Origin: Kitasatospora purpeofusca
Lineage (GTDB): Bacteria; Actinomycetota; Actinomycetes; Streptomycetales; Streptomycetaceae
Reading direction: 5' to 3'
Length of the DNA: 64,000 nt
Assembly (NCBI RefSeq): GCF_000718025.1
Contig: NZ_JODS01000030.1
Location: 62,001 to 126,000, forward strand
Of the stretch, positions 48,701 to 57,379 are shown in pieces (position 1 is the stretch's first letter; the number at the start of each line of letters is the position of its first letter). The position numbers were made by a program, and so were the translations under genes. Under the pieces are notes generated by a model. That model had not been told where the DNA came from. It was given only the letters and a program-made list of their open reading frames with translations, and did no database searches.

Positions 48701-51034
48701 TCAGACCGGGAACTTGAAGGTCCGGTCCCTGTCGCCGCTCTTGTCGAACAGCGCGGTCACCTGGTCCGCGACGTCCTGCGGGGTGATCGGGACGAGCTGG
48801 CCGTTCTTCTTCGTCTTCACCTTGTCGAAGGCGCCGGCGAGCTGGCGGTTCAGCGCGTCGAGGTCCCACTTCGGCACGAGCTTGCCGTTGGCGTCCGGGA
48901 CGAGGGTGAGCGCCGCGGCCGCGGTCTTCGGGCCGAAGTCGAACCTCTTGGTGCCGGCCATGATGTGGATCTGGCCGTTCGTCACCGACTTGCCGAGGGT
49001 GTCCGCCGCGCCCTGGAGGGCCTGCGGGGAGGTCTTCGGCTGGGCGGCCGTGACGGCCAGGGCGACGGGCTGCTCCGACTTGCCCGCGGCGCGGTCGCGG
49101 TAGGCCGTGTCGACCAGGTCGACGGCGGCGGCGGAGTCCACGGCCTGGCCGGCCTTGCCCGGGACGACGACGGCGTCGCCGTTCTCGGCGAACTTGACGT
49201 AGCCCTCCTGGAGCCCCTGGCCGGAGCCGCCGGCCAGCGCCTCCAACGCGGACTTGAGCTTCGCCCGGTCGACCTTGACCTCCGGCGGGACGGCCTTCTC
49301 GTTGCCCTTGAGCGACTTGAGGACGTCCACCGGGTTGTAGGAGTGCTGGGTGAGCCGGTCCACGGTGGCCGTGGTGTCGAAGGCCAGTCCGGCGGCGGTC
49401 GGGTCGAGGTCCACGGTCTGCTCGCCGACCTTCAGCTTGACCGGCTGCTGGCCGGCCTTGCCGACGCTCTCGTCGAGCTGGTGGATGGCCTGGTCGCGGT
49501 TGCTGCCGCCGATGTCGGTGCCGAGCACCACGGTGCCCTTGGGGATGTCGGACTGGTTCAGCATCAGCCCGGTGCCGTAGGCGGCGGCGCCGAGGAAGGC
49601 CACGCCGACGACCGCGTAGGTGGTCAGCTTGACCAGCTTCTTGGCGGCGCTCGGCCGGGGCTTGGCGGCCGCGGCGGGCTTGGCGGCCGGCGCGGGCTTC
49701 GGGGCGGACGGGCCGTCCGCCGCCGGTGCGGCGGGCGGTGCGGAGTCCGCGCCGCCGGGCTGCGAGTGGGCCTGGGAGGCGCCGGGGTGCGGGCCGGCGG
49801 GTGCCCCCATGGCGTCGGGGACGCCGGGGAAGAGGCTGCCGGGCGCCGGGGCGCCGTGCGGGCCGGCCGCCGGCGGGCGCTGGGCGGCGAACGGGTCGGC
49901 GCCGGCCGGGGCGGAGGCGAACAGGCCGGGCTGCGGGCCGCCGCCCGGGGCGGCCGGTCCGGCGGGGGCCCCGGGTATGGGGCCGGCCGGGGTGTTCTCG
50001 CGGATCGGCGCGAAGCCGTCGACCGAGGTGTCCTCGGGGTCCGCGGTGCCGGGCCCGGCGGGGGCCTGGCGGCCCCGGCCCTGGGGGGCGCCGCCGGGCA
50101 GGCCGGGGCCCGGGGCGAACGGGTCCGCACCGGGGTTGAACGGGGCGGCGCCGGGGTTGTGGAACTGGTCGGCCGGGCCGCCGGTGCCGAAGGGATCGGC
50201 CGGGGCGCCGGGCGCGAACGGGTCGGCGGGGCCGCCGGTGCCGAACGGGTCGACCGGGGCGTCCGCGTAGACGCCGGCCTCGTCGGCGGGCAGCTCGCCG
50301 CCGGCGCCGTACGGACTGGCGGGCGCGCCGGTCGGACGCGGACCGGGGGCCTGCGCCTGGGCCTGGGCGGGCACCGGGCGGCCGTTGGCACGGGCCGCGG
50401 CGGGGCGCTCGGTCTGCGGGCGGCCGCCCTCGGGGCGGGCGCCGTTCGGCCGGGCGGTGCCGCGCTGGGCAGCGGCGGGTGCCGCGGCCGCCGTCGCGGC
50501 GGCGGGAGCGGGAGCGCCGGCCGGCACCGCGGCCGGGGCGGAGCCCTCGCCGGGAGCGGCCTTCTTCTGCCGGGGGCGGAACCAGGCGCCGGTGGACTCG
50601 GCCTCGGAGGTGGCCGGCGGGATCTGCCACTCCGGCGGCAGGTCCGGCGGGGTGGAGCGGCCGCCGCCGTCCATCACGCCGAGCACCGGGGAGGCGGGCG
50701 CGGCGGACCGGTGGCGGGGCCCGGCCGGCTCGGCGGCGGGCGCGGGGGCCTCCTCGCCGGGGCCGTCCTCGTTCTTGACCGTGCTGCGCACCACCACCGG
50801 CGGGATCGGACGCGAGCCGGGGATGTTGATCCGGACGCGGGTGGTGAGGGTGGTCTCGGTCTTCGGGCTGTCGTCCTCGCCCTCCGGAGCCGAGCCCTTG
50901 GCGGCGGCGCCGGCACCCGCGCGGTCGCCGCCGGGGAAACCCGGTGTGCCGTAGGGCGGGGTGCCCGACGGGTAGGCGTCCGGTCCCGTGCGCCGAGGCG
51001 TCGGGTGGGCGTTGTCAGATTCGCGGCTGCTCAA
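48701..51034 (-). CDS. Membrane-anchored peptidoglycan-binding-domain protein with disordered N-terminus
   Basis: A protein of about 777 residues. The first 460 are Pro/Gly/Ala-rich cytoplasmic sequence, with repeated DPFGTGGPADPFAPG-type units around residues 255-300. One transmembrane helix follows at about 470-490 (TTYAVVGVAFLGAAAYGTGL). The exported part starts GTDIGGSNRDQAIHQLDESV and contains two repeats of the peptidoglycan-binding fold seen in VanW-type proteins, but I see no VanW domain itself. The TTG start at 51034 (LSSRESDNAHPTPRR) follows GGAG by 10 nt; the frame stays open upstream, so the start is uncertain. The architecture suggests a cell-envelope role. Confidence 0.8.
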   Translation of the reverse strand: MSSRESDNAHPTPRRTGPDAYPSGTPPYGTPGFPGGDRAGAGAAAKGSAPEGEDDSPKTETTLTTRVRINIPGSRPIPPVVVRSTVKNEDGPGEEAPAPAAEPAGPRHRSAAPASPVLGVMDGGGRSTPPDLPPEWQIPPATSEAESTGAWFRPRQKKAAPGEGSAPAAVPAGAPAPAAATAAAAPAAAQRGTARPNGARPEGGRPQTERPAAARANGRPVPAQAQAQAPGPRPTGAPASPYGAGGELPADEAGVYADAPVDPFGTGGPADPFAPGAPADPFGTGGPADQFHNPGAAPFNPGADPFAPGPGLPGGAPQGRGRQAPAGPGTADPEDTSVDGFAPIRENTPAGPIPGAPAGPAAPGGGPQPGLFASAPAGADPFAAQRPPAAGPHGAPAPGSLFPGVPDAMGAPAGPHPGASQAHSQPGGADSAPPAAPAADGPSAPKPAPAAKPAAAAKPRPSAAKKLVKLTTYAVVGVAFLGAAAYGTGLMLNQSDIPKGTVVLGTDIGGSNRDQAIHQLDESVGKAGQQPVKLKVGEQTVDLDPTAAGLAFDTTATVDRLTQHSYNPVDVLKSLKGNEKAVPPEVKVDRAKLKSALEALAGGSGQGLQEGYVKFAENGDAVVVPGKAGQAVDSAAAVDLVDTAYRDRAAGKSEQPVALAVTAAQPKTSPQALQGAADTLGKSVTNGQIHIMAGTKRFDFGPKTAAAALTLVPDANGKLVPKWDLDALNRQLAGAFDKVKTKKNGQLVPITPQDVADQVTALFDKSGDRDRTFKFPV

Positions 51035-51264
51035 TGCTGCTCTGCTCCGGGTTCGCGGGCCGGGCCGTGCGGCGCGACCGCGGTTGTCGGCGCCGGACCA
51101 GGCGGGCGGCGTCGGGTACGGCGTTCTGCGGCACCACCATACTGGGAAGAACCGGCCGGTGAACCGGTTCGGACAGATCCCGATACGTCCGGTTCCTCCG
51201 GTATGAGAGTACGACCGGACGGTCTTGACTGCCCGTCGTACCGGCCACCGTACGCGGGTCCCCC

Positions 51265-51729
51265 TCAGGGGCGGCGCGGCGGCCCCGGAACGCCGGGGAA
51301 CCAGCTGGTCCGGGTCGGCAGGGTGGCACAGATCACGCCCAGGATCGAGCCGACGAACAGCCAGCAGAGCGACGTGGCATTGGTCCAGAGCACGTTGTCC
51401 CCCTCCGGGCGGGGCACCATCACCAGCAGCAGGGCCAGGAACCAGCCGGCCGCCGGGATCCCCGCGCCGAGCCGGGTGCCGGTCACCCGCAGGCCGCCGT
51501 AGAAGGTCGCGGCGGTGGCGGCGAGCGCCAGCAGGACTCCCACGGGCGGCCACAAGGCCTGCACAAATGCTCCGCAGATCGACACCGCGGTGCCCAGCAG
51601 GAAGAACAGGACATAAGCCGCGATCCGTGCCGTGCGCGGGGGCTGGGACTCCTTCAGCCGCTCCTCCCGGCTGCCCAGCAGCGCCGCCGGGATCGAACGG
51701 CGCGCGGGCCGGGCGTCGGTCGCGGTCAT
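51265..51729 (-). CDS. DUF6113-type small membrane protein
   Basis: A 154-residue protein with four hydrophobic helices (RIAAYVLFFLLGTAVSICGAF, PPVGVLLALAATAATFYGGL, PAAGWFLALLLVMVP, TSLCWLFVGSILGVICATL) after a basic N-terminus of about 30 residues. It matches my memory of the DUF6113 family that adjoins mshB in Streptomyces. Its ATG overlaps the mshB stop by 4 nt, so it is translated after mshB. Confidence 0.8.
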   Translation of the reverse strand: MTATDARPARRSIPAALLGSREERLKESQPPRTARIAAYVLFFLLGTAVSICGAFVQALWPPVGVLLALAATAATFYGGLRVTGTRLGAGIPAAGWFLALLLVMVPRPEGDNVLWTNATSLCWLFVGSILGVICATLPTRTSWFPGVPGPPRRP

Positions 51730-52652
51730 CGGACGGGCTCCTCGGAGGTGGCGGTGGGGGCCTCGGCGCCGGCGGGGTCCTCGGTGCCGGCGAAGAGGTC
51801 GTCCTCCGGCAGCCGCGACCCGGCCCGGCCGCGTGCCAGCTGGTAGTACTCGGTGGCGAGCAGCGGCTGGCCGAGGTCGTTGGAGAGCGCGAAGAACGCG
51901 CCGTCCACGGTGATCTGGGTGGCGTGCGCGGCCATCGCGGCGGCCTTGCGGCCGGTGTACGCGGTGCCGTCCAGCACGGTGGTGACCAGTTCGTCGGCCA
52001 CCACCCCGGGGACGTCGGCGGCCTGTGCCACGCCCGGGAACGGCGCCTTCTCGGCGGTCTCGGCGAGACCCCGCTCGATGACCGACCGGGGCACCCGGTT
52101 CCAGTAGACCTTGGCGATCCGCCAGGCCGGGCCGAGGTCGGGCCGGTGGGCCGGGTCGGCGGCCAGCTCGTACGCGCGCATCGCGACCCGGTGCGCCTGG
52201 ATGTGGTCGGGGTGCCCGTAGCCGCCGTCCTCGTCATAGGTGACCAGCACCTGCGGGCGCACCTCCCGGACCACCGCGGCCAGCCGGTCGGCGGCCTCGT
52301 CCACGTCGGCCCGCCAGAAGCAGCCGGGCACGTCGTTGTCGGGCACGCCCATCATCCCGGAGTCGCGGTAGCGCCCCGGGCCGCCGAGGAAGCGGAAGTC
52401 GGTGACCCCGAGCTCGGCCATCGCCCGCGTCAGCTCGCCGATCCGGTGGGCGCCGAGGGCGTCCTCCCGATCGGCCGTCAGGTGGGCCAGCTCGGGCGGG
52501 ATCACCTCGCCGCCCTCGCCGAGGGTGCAGGTCACCAGGGTGACGTGGGCGCCCTCGGCGGCGTACCGGGCCATCGTGGCGCCGTTGTTGATCGACTCGT
52601 CGTCGGGGTGCGCGTGCACCAGGAGCAGGCGGCGTCCGGTAGTCGCGGTCAT
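51726..52652 (-). CDS. mshB: N-acetyl-1-D-myo-inositol-2-amino-2-deoxy-glucopyranoside deacetylase (mycothiol)
   Basis: A 308-residue zinc deacetylase of the PIG-L/LmbE fold. It removes the acetyl group from GlcNAc-Ins in mycothiol biosynthesis, the actinobacterial thiol buffer. The zinc site is AHPDDES (His15, Asp18, with catalytic Asp17) and His150 in GGYGHPDHIQAHR. The C-terminal ITVDGAFFALSNDLGQPLLATEYYQL is typical of MshB rather than of mycothiol conjugate amidase Mca. No ribosome site precedes the ATG at 52652; TAGGCT lies 7 nt upstream, so the mRNA is probably leaderless. The DUF6113 gene is coupled downstream. Confidence 0.93.
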   Translation of the reverse strand: MTATTGRRLLLVHAHPDDESINNGATMARYAAEGAHVTLVTCTLGEGGEVIPPELAHLTADREDALGAHRIGELTRAMAELGVTDFRFLGGPGRYRDSGMMGVPDNDVPGCFWRADVDEAADRLAAVVREVRPQVLVTYDEDGGYGHPDHIQAHRVAMRAYELAADPAHRPDLGPAWRIAKVYWNRVPRSVIERGLAETAEKAPFPGVAQAADVPGVVADELVTTVLDGTAYTGRKAAAMAAHATQITVDGAFFALSNDLGQPLLATEYYQLARGRAGSRLPEDDLFAGTEDPAGAEAPTATSEEPVR

Positions 52653-52659
52653 AGGAGGA

Positions 52660-52665
52660 AGCCTA
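52660..52665 (-). promoter_or_regulatory. Candidate -10 of leaderless mshB
   Basis: TAGGCT on the reverse strand, 7 nt before the mshB ATG, in a place where a ribosome site would otherwise be expected. Confidence 0.5.
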
Positions 52666-52683
52666 GCCACCGCACGGTGGGGG

Positions 52684-52878
52684 TCAGAGCTTGAGGCCGT
52701 TGATCATTCCGGCGAGGTTGCTGGTGACCTGGCTGATCGAGGGGGCGATGGAGCTGGACGCCAGGTAGAAGCCGAGCAGCGCGCAGACGATCGCGTGCGC
52801 GAGCTTCAGGCCGGAGCGGCGGATCAGCACCACCACGATGACCAGCATCAGCATGGCGGCGGAGATGGACAGGGCCAT
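52684..52878 (-). CDS. Small two-helix membrane protein
   Basis: A 64-residue protein with two hydrophobic segments, SAAMLMLVIVVVLIRR (about 6-21) and AHAIVCALLGFYLASSSIA (about 27-45), ending in an amphipathic SQVTSNLAGMINGLKL. I do not know a family function; small proteins of this kind are conserved beside mshB in Streptomyces as far as I recall. The ribosome site GGAAGGGG supports the ATG at 52878. It lies 31 bp upstream of mshB on the same strand. Confidence 0.8.
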   Translation of the reverse strand: MALSISAAMLMLVIVVVLIRRSGLKLAHAIVCALLGFYLASSSIAPSISQVTSNLAGMINGLKL

Positions 52879-53183
52879 GGCGGCTCACACCCCTTCCGGG
52901 TGCGCCGCTCCTCCCGGGGAGGGGCGGCGGTCGTACCGTGCGGGACTTGCGGTCGGGCGACCGGCGGCCCGGGACGGGGCCCGACGATCACTCGTGGACC
53001 AGTCATACCCGATGAGTGAGGCAGACATTACGTTGAGTGAGGCCGCACACCCCGGGGCACAGTCGCACTCATGGGGCGCATGGGCCGGTCGGAGGGGGTG
53101 CGACCCCCTTCCGGGCGTACTTGCGCACGATGCTCCGAACGAGTGATCACCACCGGCGCGGCGGCGTCATAGGGTCTGGTGCC
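52879..53183. other. Divergent promoter region with 10-bp direct repeats
   Basis: A 305-bp gap separates the small membrane protein and the DPP-IV-like gene. It contains two copies of tgagtgaggc (53013-53022 and 53034-53043) whose starts are 21 bp apart, about two helical turns, and several inverted cactca/cactcg elements nearby. These are candidate regulator sites. I see no gene. Confidence 0.55.
53170..53175 (+). promoter_or_regulatory. Candidate -10 of the DPP-IV-like gene
   Basis: TAGGGT lies 8 nt before the ATG at 53184 and there is no ribosome site, so a leaderless transcript is likely. Confidence 0.5.
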
Positions 53184-55337
53184 ATGACCACCCACACCCC
53201 AGCGGACACCTTCCCGAGGCAGTACGCGCGCACCCTGCGCTACACCGTCGGCGCTCCCCGGTCGTTCTCCGTCGCACCCGACGGATCCCGGGTCGTCTTC
53301 CTGCGCTCGCCCTCCGGGGGCGACCGCGCCAACCTGCTCTGGACCCTCGACACCGCCACCGGCGAGGAGCGGATCGCCGCCGACCCGGCCGTCCTGCTCG
53401 GCGGTGGCGAGGAGGACCTCTCCCCGGCGGAGAAGGCCCGCCGCGAGCGCAGCCGCGAGGGTTCGGCCGGCATCGTCGGCTACGCCCTGGACGGCGCGGG
53501 CCGGCTCGCGGCCTTCGCCCTCTCCGGCCGGCTGTTCGTCGCCGACCTGGTCGCCGGCACCGCCACCGAGCTGCCCGCCGAGGGCCCGCTGGTCGACCCG
53601 CGGCTCTCCCCGGACGGCGTCCACGTCGCCTACGCCAACACCGCCGGCGAGCTGCGGCTCACCCGTACCGACGGCAGCGGCGACCGGGCCCTCGTCTCGC
53701 CCGAGGGCCCGAACGTGACCTGGGGCCAGGCCGAGTTCATCGCCCAGGAGGAGATGGACCGCGACCGGGGCCACTGGTGGTCCCCCGACAGCGACCGGCT
53801 GCTGGTCGAGCGGGCCGACGACACCCCGGTGCACCGCTGGTGGATCGCCGACCCGGCCAACCCGGACCGCGAGCCCGCCGAGGTCGCCTACCCGGCCGCC
53901 GGCACCCCGGACGCCGAGGTCGGCCTCTGGCTGTTCGGCCTGGACGGCAGCCGCACCGAGGTGGTCTGGGACCGCGAGTCCTTCCCCTACCTGGCCCGGG
54001 TGCACTGGTCCCAGGGCGGTGTGCCGCTGCTGCTGGTCCAGTCCCGCGACCAGCGGGCGCAGCGGATCCTCGGCCTCGACACCGCCACCGGCGCCACCGA
54101 ACTGCTGCACGAGGAGCGGGACGACGCCTGGCTGGAGCTGTTCACGGGCGTCCCGGCCTGGACCCCGGACGGCAAGCTGGTCCGGATCTCCGACGAGTCC
54201 GGCGCCCGCGCCCTGGTGATCGGCGAGCAGACCGTCACCGGCCCCGACCTGCACCTGCGCTCGGTGCTCGCGGTCACCGCCGAGGAGGTCCTGTTCACCG
54301 CCTCCGGCGGCGCCGCCGAGACCGACCCCGAGCCCGGCTGGGTCGCCGTCGGCCGGATCGGCCACGACGGCAAGCGGCTCTCCTGGGAGGCCGCCAACGG
54401 CCGCCCGTTCACCTCCGTCACCACCGCCGTGCACGCGGCCGGCATCACCGTGCGGGCCACCGCCGAGCCGGACCTGCCCGGCACCCTGGTGCGGGTCTCC
54501 CGGGACCTGCCCGAGGGCGTCGCGGTGGACGACATCGCCACCGTCGCCTCCTACGCCGAGACCCCGGTGATCACGGCCCGGCCGGTGTTCCGCTTCGCGG
54601 GCGAGCGCCGGATCCCGGCCGCGGTCTTCCTGCCCACCGGCTACGACCGGGAGCGGGACGGCCTGCTGCCCGTCCTGATGGACCCGTACGGCGGCCCGCA
54701 CGGCCAGCGCGTCGTCCAGGCGCACAACCCGCACCTGAACTCCCAGTGGTTCGCCGACCAGGGCTTCGCGGTCGTCGTCGCCGACGGCCGGGGCACCCCC
54801 GGACGCGGCCCGGCCTGGGAGAAGTCGATCGCCTTCGACTTCGCCGGGGCCACCCTGGACGACCAGGTGGACGCGCTGCGGGCGCTCGCCGAGGAGTTCC
54901 CGCTGGACCTCGACCGGGTCGCGATCCGCGGCTGGTCGTACGGCGGCTACCTGGCCGCGCTCGCCGTGCTGCGCCGCCCGGACGTCTTCCACGCGGCGGT
55001 CGCGGGCGCGCCCGTCACCGACTGGCGGCTCTACGACACCCACTACACCGAGCGCTACCTGGGCCACCCGGACGAGCGGCCCGAGGTGTACGAGGCCAAC
55101 TCGCTGACCGGCTACGCGGCCGGTCTGGAGCGGCCGCTGATGATCATCCACGGTCTCGCCGACGACAACGTGGTGGCCGCGCACACCCTGCGGCTCTCCT
55201 CGGCGCTGCTCGCCGCCGGGCGCCCGCACACCGTGCTGCCGCTCTCCGGCGTCACCCACATGACGCCGCAGGAGGAGGTCGCGGAGAACCTGCTGCTGCT
55301 CCAGGTCGACTTCGTGAAGAAGTCGCTCGGCGGCTGA
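53184..55337 (+). CDS. Dipeptidyl peptidase IV-like serine peptidase (S9B)
   Basis: A 717-residue prolyl-oligopeptidase-family enzyme. The N-terminal beta-propeller (DPPIV_N, residues about 30-440) contains the double-Glu motif EFIAQEEMDRDRG with Glu189-Glu190, which in DPP-IV anchors the free amino terminus of substrates. The C-terminal alpha/beta hydrolase carries Ser585 in GWSYGG, Asp660 in GLADDN and His692 in GVTHM. It should remove N-terminal X-Pro or X-Ala dipeptides. There is no signal peptide, so it probably works in the cytosol on imported peptides, which fits the nearby transporters. No ribosome site is visible. Confidence 0.93.
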   Translation: MTTHTPADTFPRQYARTLRYTVGAPRSFSVAPDGSRVVFLRSPSGGDRANLLWTLDTATGEERIAADPAVLLGGGEEDLSPAEKARRERSREGSAGIVGYALDGAGRLAAFALSGRLFVADLVAGTATELPAEGPLVDPRLSPDGVHVAYANTAGELRLTRTDGSGDRALVSPEGPNVTWGQAEFIAQEEMDRDRGHWWSPDSDRLLVERADDTPVHRWWIADPANPDREPAEVAYPAAGTPDAEVGLWLFGLDGSRTEVVWDRESFPYLARVHWSQGGVPLLLVQSRDQRAQRILGLDTATGATELLHEERDDAWLELFTGVPAWTPDGKLVRISDESGARALVIGEQTVTGPDLHLRSVLAVTAEEVLFTASGGAAETDPEPGWVAVGRIGHDGKRLSWEAANGRPFTSVTTAVHAAGITVRATAEPDLPGTLVRVSRDLPEGVAVDDIATVASYAETPVITARPVFRFAGERRIPAAVFLPTGYDRERDGLLPVLMDPYGGPHGQRVVQAHNPHLNSQWFADQGFAVVVADGRGTPGRGPAWEKSIAFDFAGATLDDQVDALRALAEEFPLDLDRVAIRGWSYGGYLAALAVLRRPDVFHAAVAGAPVTDWRLYDTHYTERYLGHPDERPEVYEANSLTGYAAGLERPLMIIHGLADDNVVAAHTLRLSSALLAAGRPHTVLPLSGVTHMTPQEEVAENLLLLQVDFVKKSLGG

Positions 55338-55673
55338 CAGCGGCTGCCCGCCGGAGGAGCGGGCCGGCGGGAGGGAGGGGGAGCGGAGCCGGAGCAGGGA
55401 ACCCGGGCCCGCGGACGAGCGGTGCCGGGGCATACCCATCCCGCTCCCCCTCGGCCGCGTGTACCCGCACGGGGTCGATCTGTCCGGCCTCGATGTGGCC
55501 ACACCGTAGTCCCGGCCACCGACAGGCCCTCCCGGGACGCCGCCCGGTGCGTGCGTTCGGCATGACATCCGTCATGCCGAACGCACGACGGCGGTTACTG
55601 CCGCCGGACCCCGGCCGCGCGGGACTCTGAGGTGGTGCGAAGGACACCACCGGCAGGGGAGAGGACCGCGACG
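55338..55673 (+). other. Promoter region of the ABC exporter and two-component operon
   Basis: A 336-bp gap without a gene. It begins with G-rich sequence after the peptidase stop, holds the perfect 17-bp inverted repeat at 55550-55587, and ends with GGGGAGAGGACCGCGACG before the ABC ATPase ATG. Confidence 0.7.
55550..55587. promoter_or_regulatory. Perfect 17-bp inverted repeat, probable response-regulator operator
   Basis: Arms cgtgcgttcggcatgac and its exact complement flank a 4-bp centre (atcc), 86 bp before the first gene of an operon encoding an exporter and a DesK/DesR-like pair. NarL-family regulators often bind such dyads and control their own exporter operon. It could alternatively act as a terminator for the upstream peptidase gene, but that stop is more than 200 bp away. 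Confidence 0.7.
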
Positions 55674-56660
55674 ATGGACACGGGAGAGGTCGCCGCCTTC
55701 AGGGGCGTCGGCAAGAGCTACGGACGGGTACGGGCCGTGGACGGCCTGGACCTGGTGCTGCGGCCGGGCGAGACCGTCGCCCTGCTCGGCCCGAACGGGG
55801 CCGGCAAGTCCAGCAGCCTCGATCTGCTGCTCGGCCTGCGCGAGCCCGACCGGGGCAGCGTCACACTGTTCGGCGGCCGCCCGCGTGCCGCGATCGAGGC
55901 CGGCCGGGTCGGCGCCATGCTGCAGAGCGGCGGCCTGATGACCGACGTCAAGGTCCGCGAACTGGTGCGGCTCGCCTGCGAGGTCCACCCGCGCGGCCGG
56001 TCCGTCGCCGAGGTGCTCGAGGACGCGGGTGTCACCGAGCTCGCCGAACGCCGCGTCGACAAGCTCTCCGGCGGCCAGGAGCAGCGGGTCCGCTTCGCCC
56101 TCGCCATCGCCGGGGCCAACGACCTGATCGTGCTGGACGAGCCCACCACCGGTATGGACGTCTCGGTCCGGCAGTCCTTCTGGGCGAGCATGCGGGCCCA
56201 GGCCGACGCCGGCCGCACGGTGCTGTTCGCCACCCACTACCTGGAGGAGGCCGACTCGATCGCCGACCGCGTCCTCGTCCTGCACCGGGGCCGGCTGATC
56301 GCCGACGGCAGCTCGGCCGAGATCAAGGCCCGGGCGGGTGCCCGCCGGATCACCTTCGAGCTGCACGAGGCGGACGGCCCGTTCGACGAGGCACCGCTGC
56401 GCCGGCTGCCCGGTGTGCAGGGCCTGGAGGTCGCGGCCCGCGTCCCGGGCGTGCGGACGGTGCGGATCCGCACCGCGGACGCGGACGCCGCCGTCGCGGC
56501 GGTCTACCGGGCGGGCCTGTACCCGCGCGGTCTGGAGGTCACCGGACTGGGCCTGGAGCAGGCCTTCCTGACCATCACCGGCGAGCAGGACGCCGCCGAG
56601 TCCACCGAATCCACCGAGTCCACCGAGAACGCCGAGAACGTGCTGGAGCGTGCGCGATGA
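55674..56660 (+). CDS. ABC-2 exporter ATPase
   Basis: A 328-residue ATP-binding subunit of the CcmA/DrrA type. Walker A is GPNGAGKSS, the Q-loop region is MLQSGGLMTDVKV, the signature is LSGGQEQRV, Walker B is LIVLDEPTTGMD and the switch His is ATHYLEEAD. A C-terminal DUF4162-like domain (about 225-300) follows and then an odd acidic tail made of Glu-Ser-Thr triplets (9-bp DNA repeats at 56598-56624). It would power the permease encoded next, with which it overlaps by 4 nt. Confidence 0.94.
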   Translation: MDTGEVAAFRGVGKSYGRVRAVDGLDLVLRPGETVALLGPNGAGKSSSLDLLLGLREPDRGSVTLFGGRPRAAIEAGRVGAMLQSGGLMTDVKVRELVRLACEVHPRGRSVAEVLEDAGVTELAERRVDKLSGGQEQRVRFALAIAGANDLIVLDEPTTGMDVSVRQSFWASMRAQADAGRTVLFATHYLEEADSIADRVLVLHRGRLIADGSSAEIKARAGARRITFELHEADGPFDEAPLRRLPGVQGLEVAARVPGVRTVRIRTADADAAVAAVYRAGLYPRGLEVTGLGLEQAFLTITGEQDAAESTESTESTENAENVLERAR

Positions 56661-57379
56661 CCACCCTGATCCGGCTGGAGATCCTGCGGACCTTCCGCAA
56701 CCGCCGCTACGTGCTCTTCACGATCGCCTACCCGGCGCTGATGTACTTCTTCTTCATCCACGCCTACAGCGCGGACAAGCTGGCCGGCGGCCTCCCGGTG
56801 AAGACCTACTTCATGGTCTCGATGGCCACCTTCGGCGCGGTCGGCGCGGTGCTGACCGGCAGCGCGCAGCGGATCTCGCTGGAGCGCAAGAGCGGCTGGG
56901 TGCGTCAGCTGCGGCTGACCGCGCTGCCCGGCCGGGCGTACACCGTCGGCAAGATCGCCGCCGCCGCCGTGACCACCCTGCCCGCGATCCTGGTGGTGTT
57001 CGCGGTCGGCGCGAGCCAGGGCGTCTCGCTGACGGCCGGGCAGTGGGTCGGCCTGGTCGCCGCCCTGTGGCTGGGCAGCTTCGTCTTCGCGGCACTCGGG
57101 GTGGCGCTCGGCTACGCGGCGGCGCCGGACTCGGTGCAGAGCATCGTGATGATCGCCTACATGGCGATGGCCCTGTTCGGCGGGACGTGGTTCCCGGTGA
57201 GCGGCTCGCTGGAGTCCTTCGCCCGTTTCAACCCGGTCTACCTGTACAACCGGCTGGCCACCTTCACGCAGCCCGGGCACTCCCTGGACACCGTCGCCGT
57301 CGCCGGGCTGGCGGCCTTCCTCGCGGTGTTCGTCGCCGCCGCGGCGGCCCTGTACCGACGCGACACCCGGCAGGCATGA
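56657..57379 (+). CDS. ABC-2 type exporter permease
   Basis: A 240-residue membrane protein with six hydrophobic segments. It begins RLEILRTFRNRRYVLFTIAYPALMYFFF, typical of ABC-2 permeases of the DrrB/NatB type, and includes SGWVRQLRLTALPGRAYTVGK and MAMALFGGTWFPVSGSLE, the last motif being the family loop near the fifth helix. The substrate may be a lipid, antibiotic or ion; it cannot be told from sequence. Start and stop overlap both neighbours by ATGA, indicating tight coupling with the ATPase and the kinase. Confidence 0.92.
   Translation: MTTLIRLEILRTFRNRRYVLFTIAYPALMYFFFIHAYSADKLAGGLPVKTYFMVSMATFGAVGAVLTGSAQRISLERKSGWVRQLRLTALPGRAYTVGKIAAAAVTTLPAILVVFAVGASQGVSLTAGQWVGLVAALWLGSFVFAALGVALGYAAAPDSVQSIVMIAYMAMALFGGTWFPVSGSLESFARFNPVYLYNRLATFTQPGHSLDTVAVAGLAAFLAVFVAAAAALYRRDTRQA

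Noticed and set aside
55550..55587. Reading the 17-bp inverted repeat as the terminator of the peptidase gene
   Set aside because: It lies 213 bp past the stop, and its composition is more balanced than that of the G/C-rich terminators elsewhere in the window. An operator is the better reading, though not proven.
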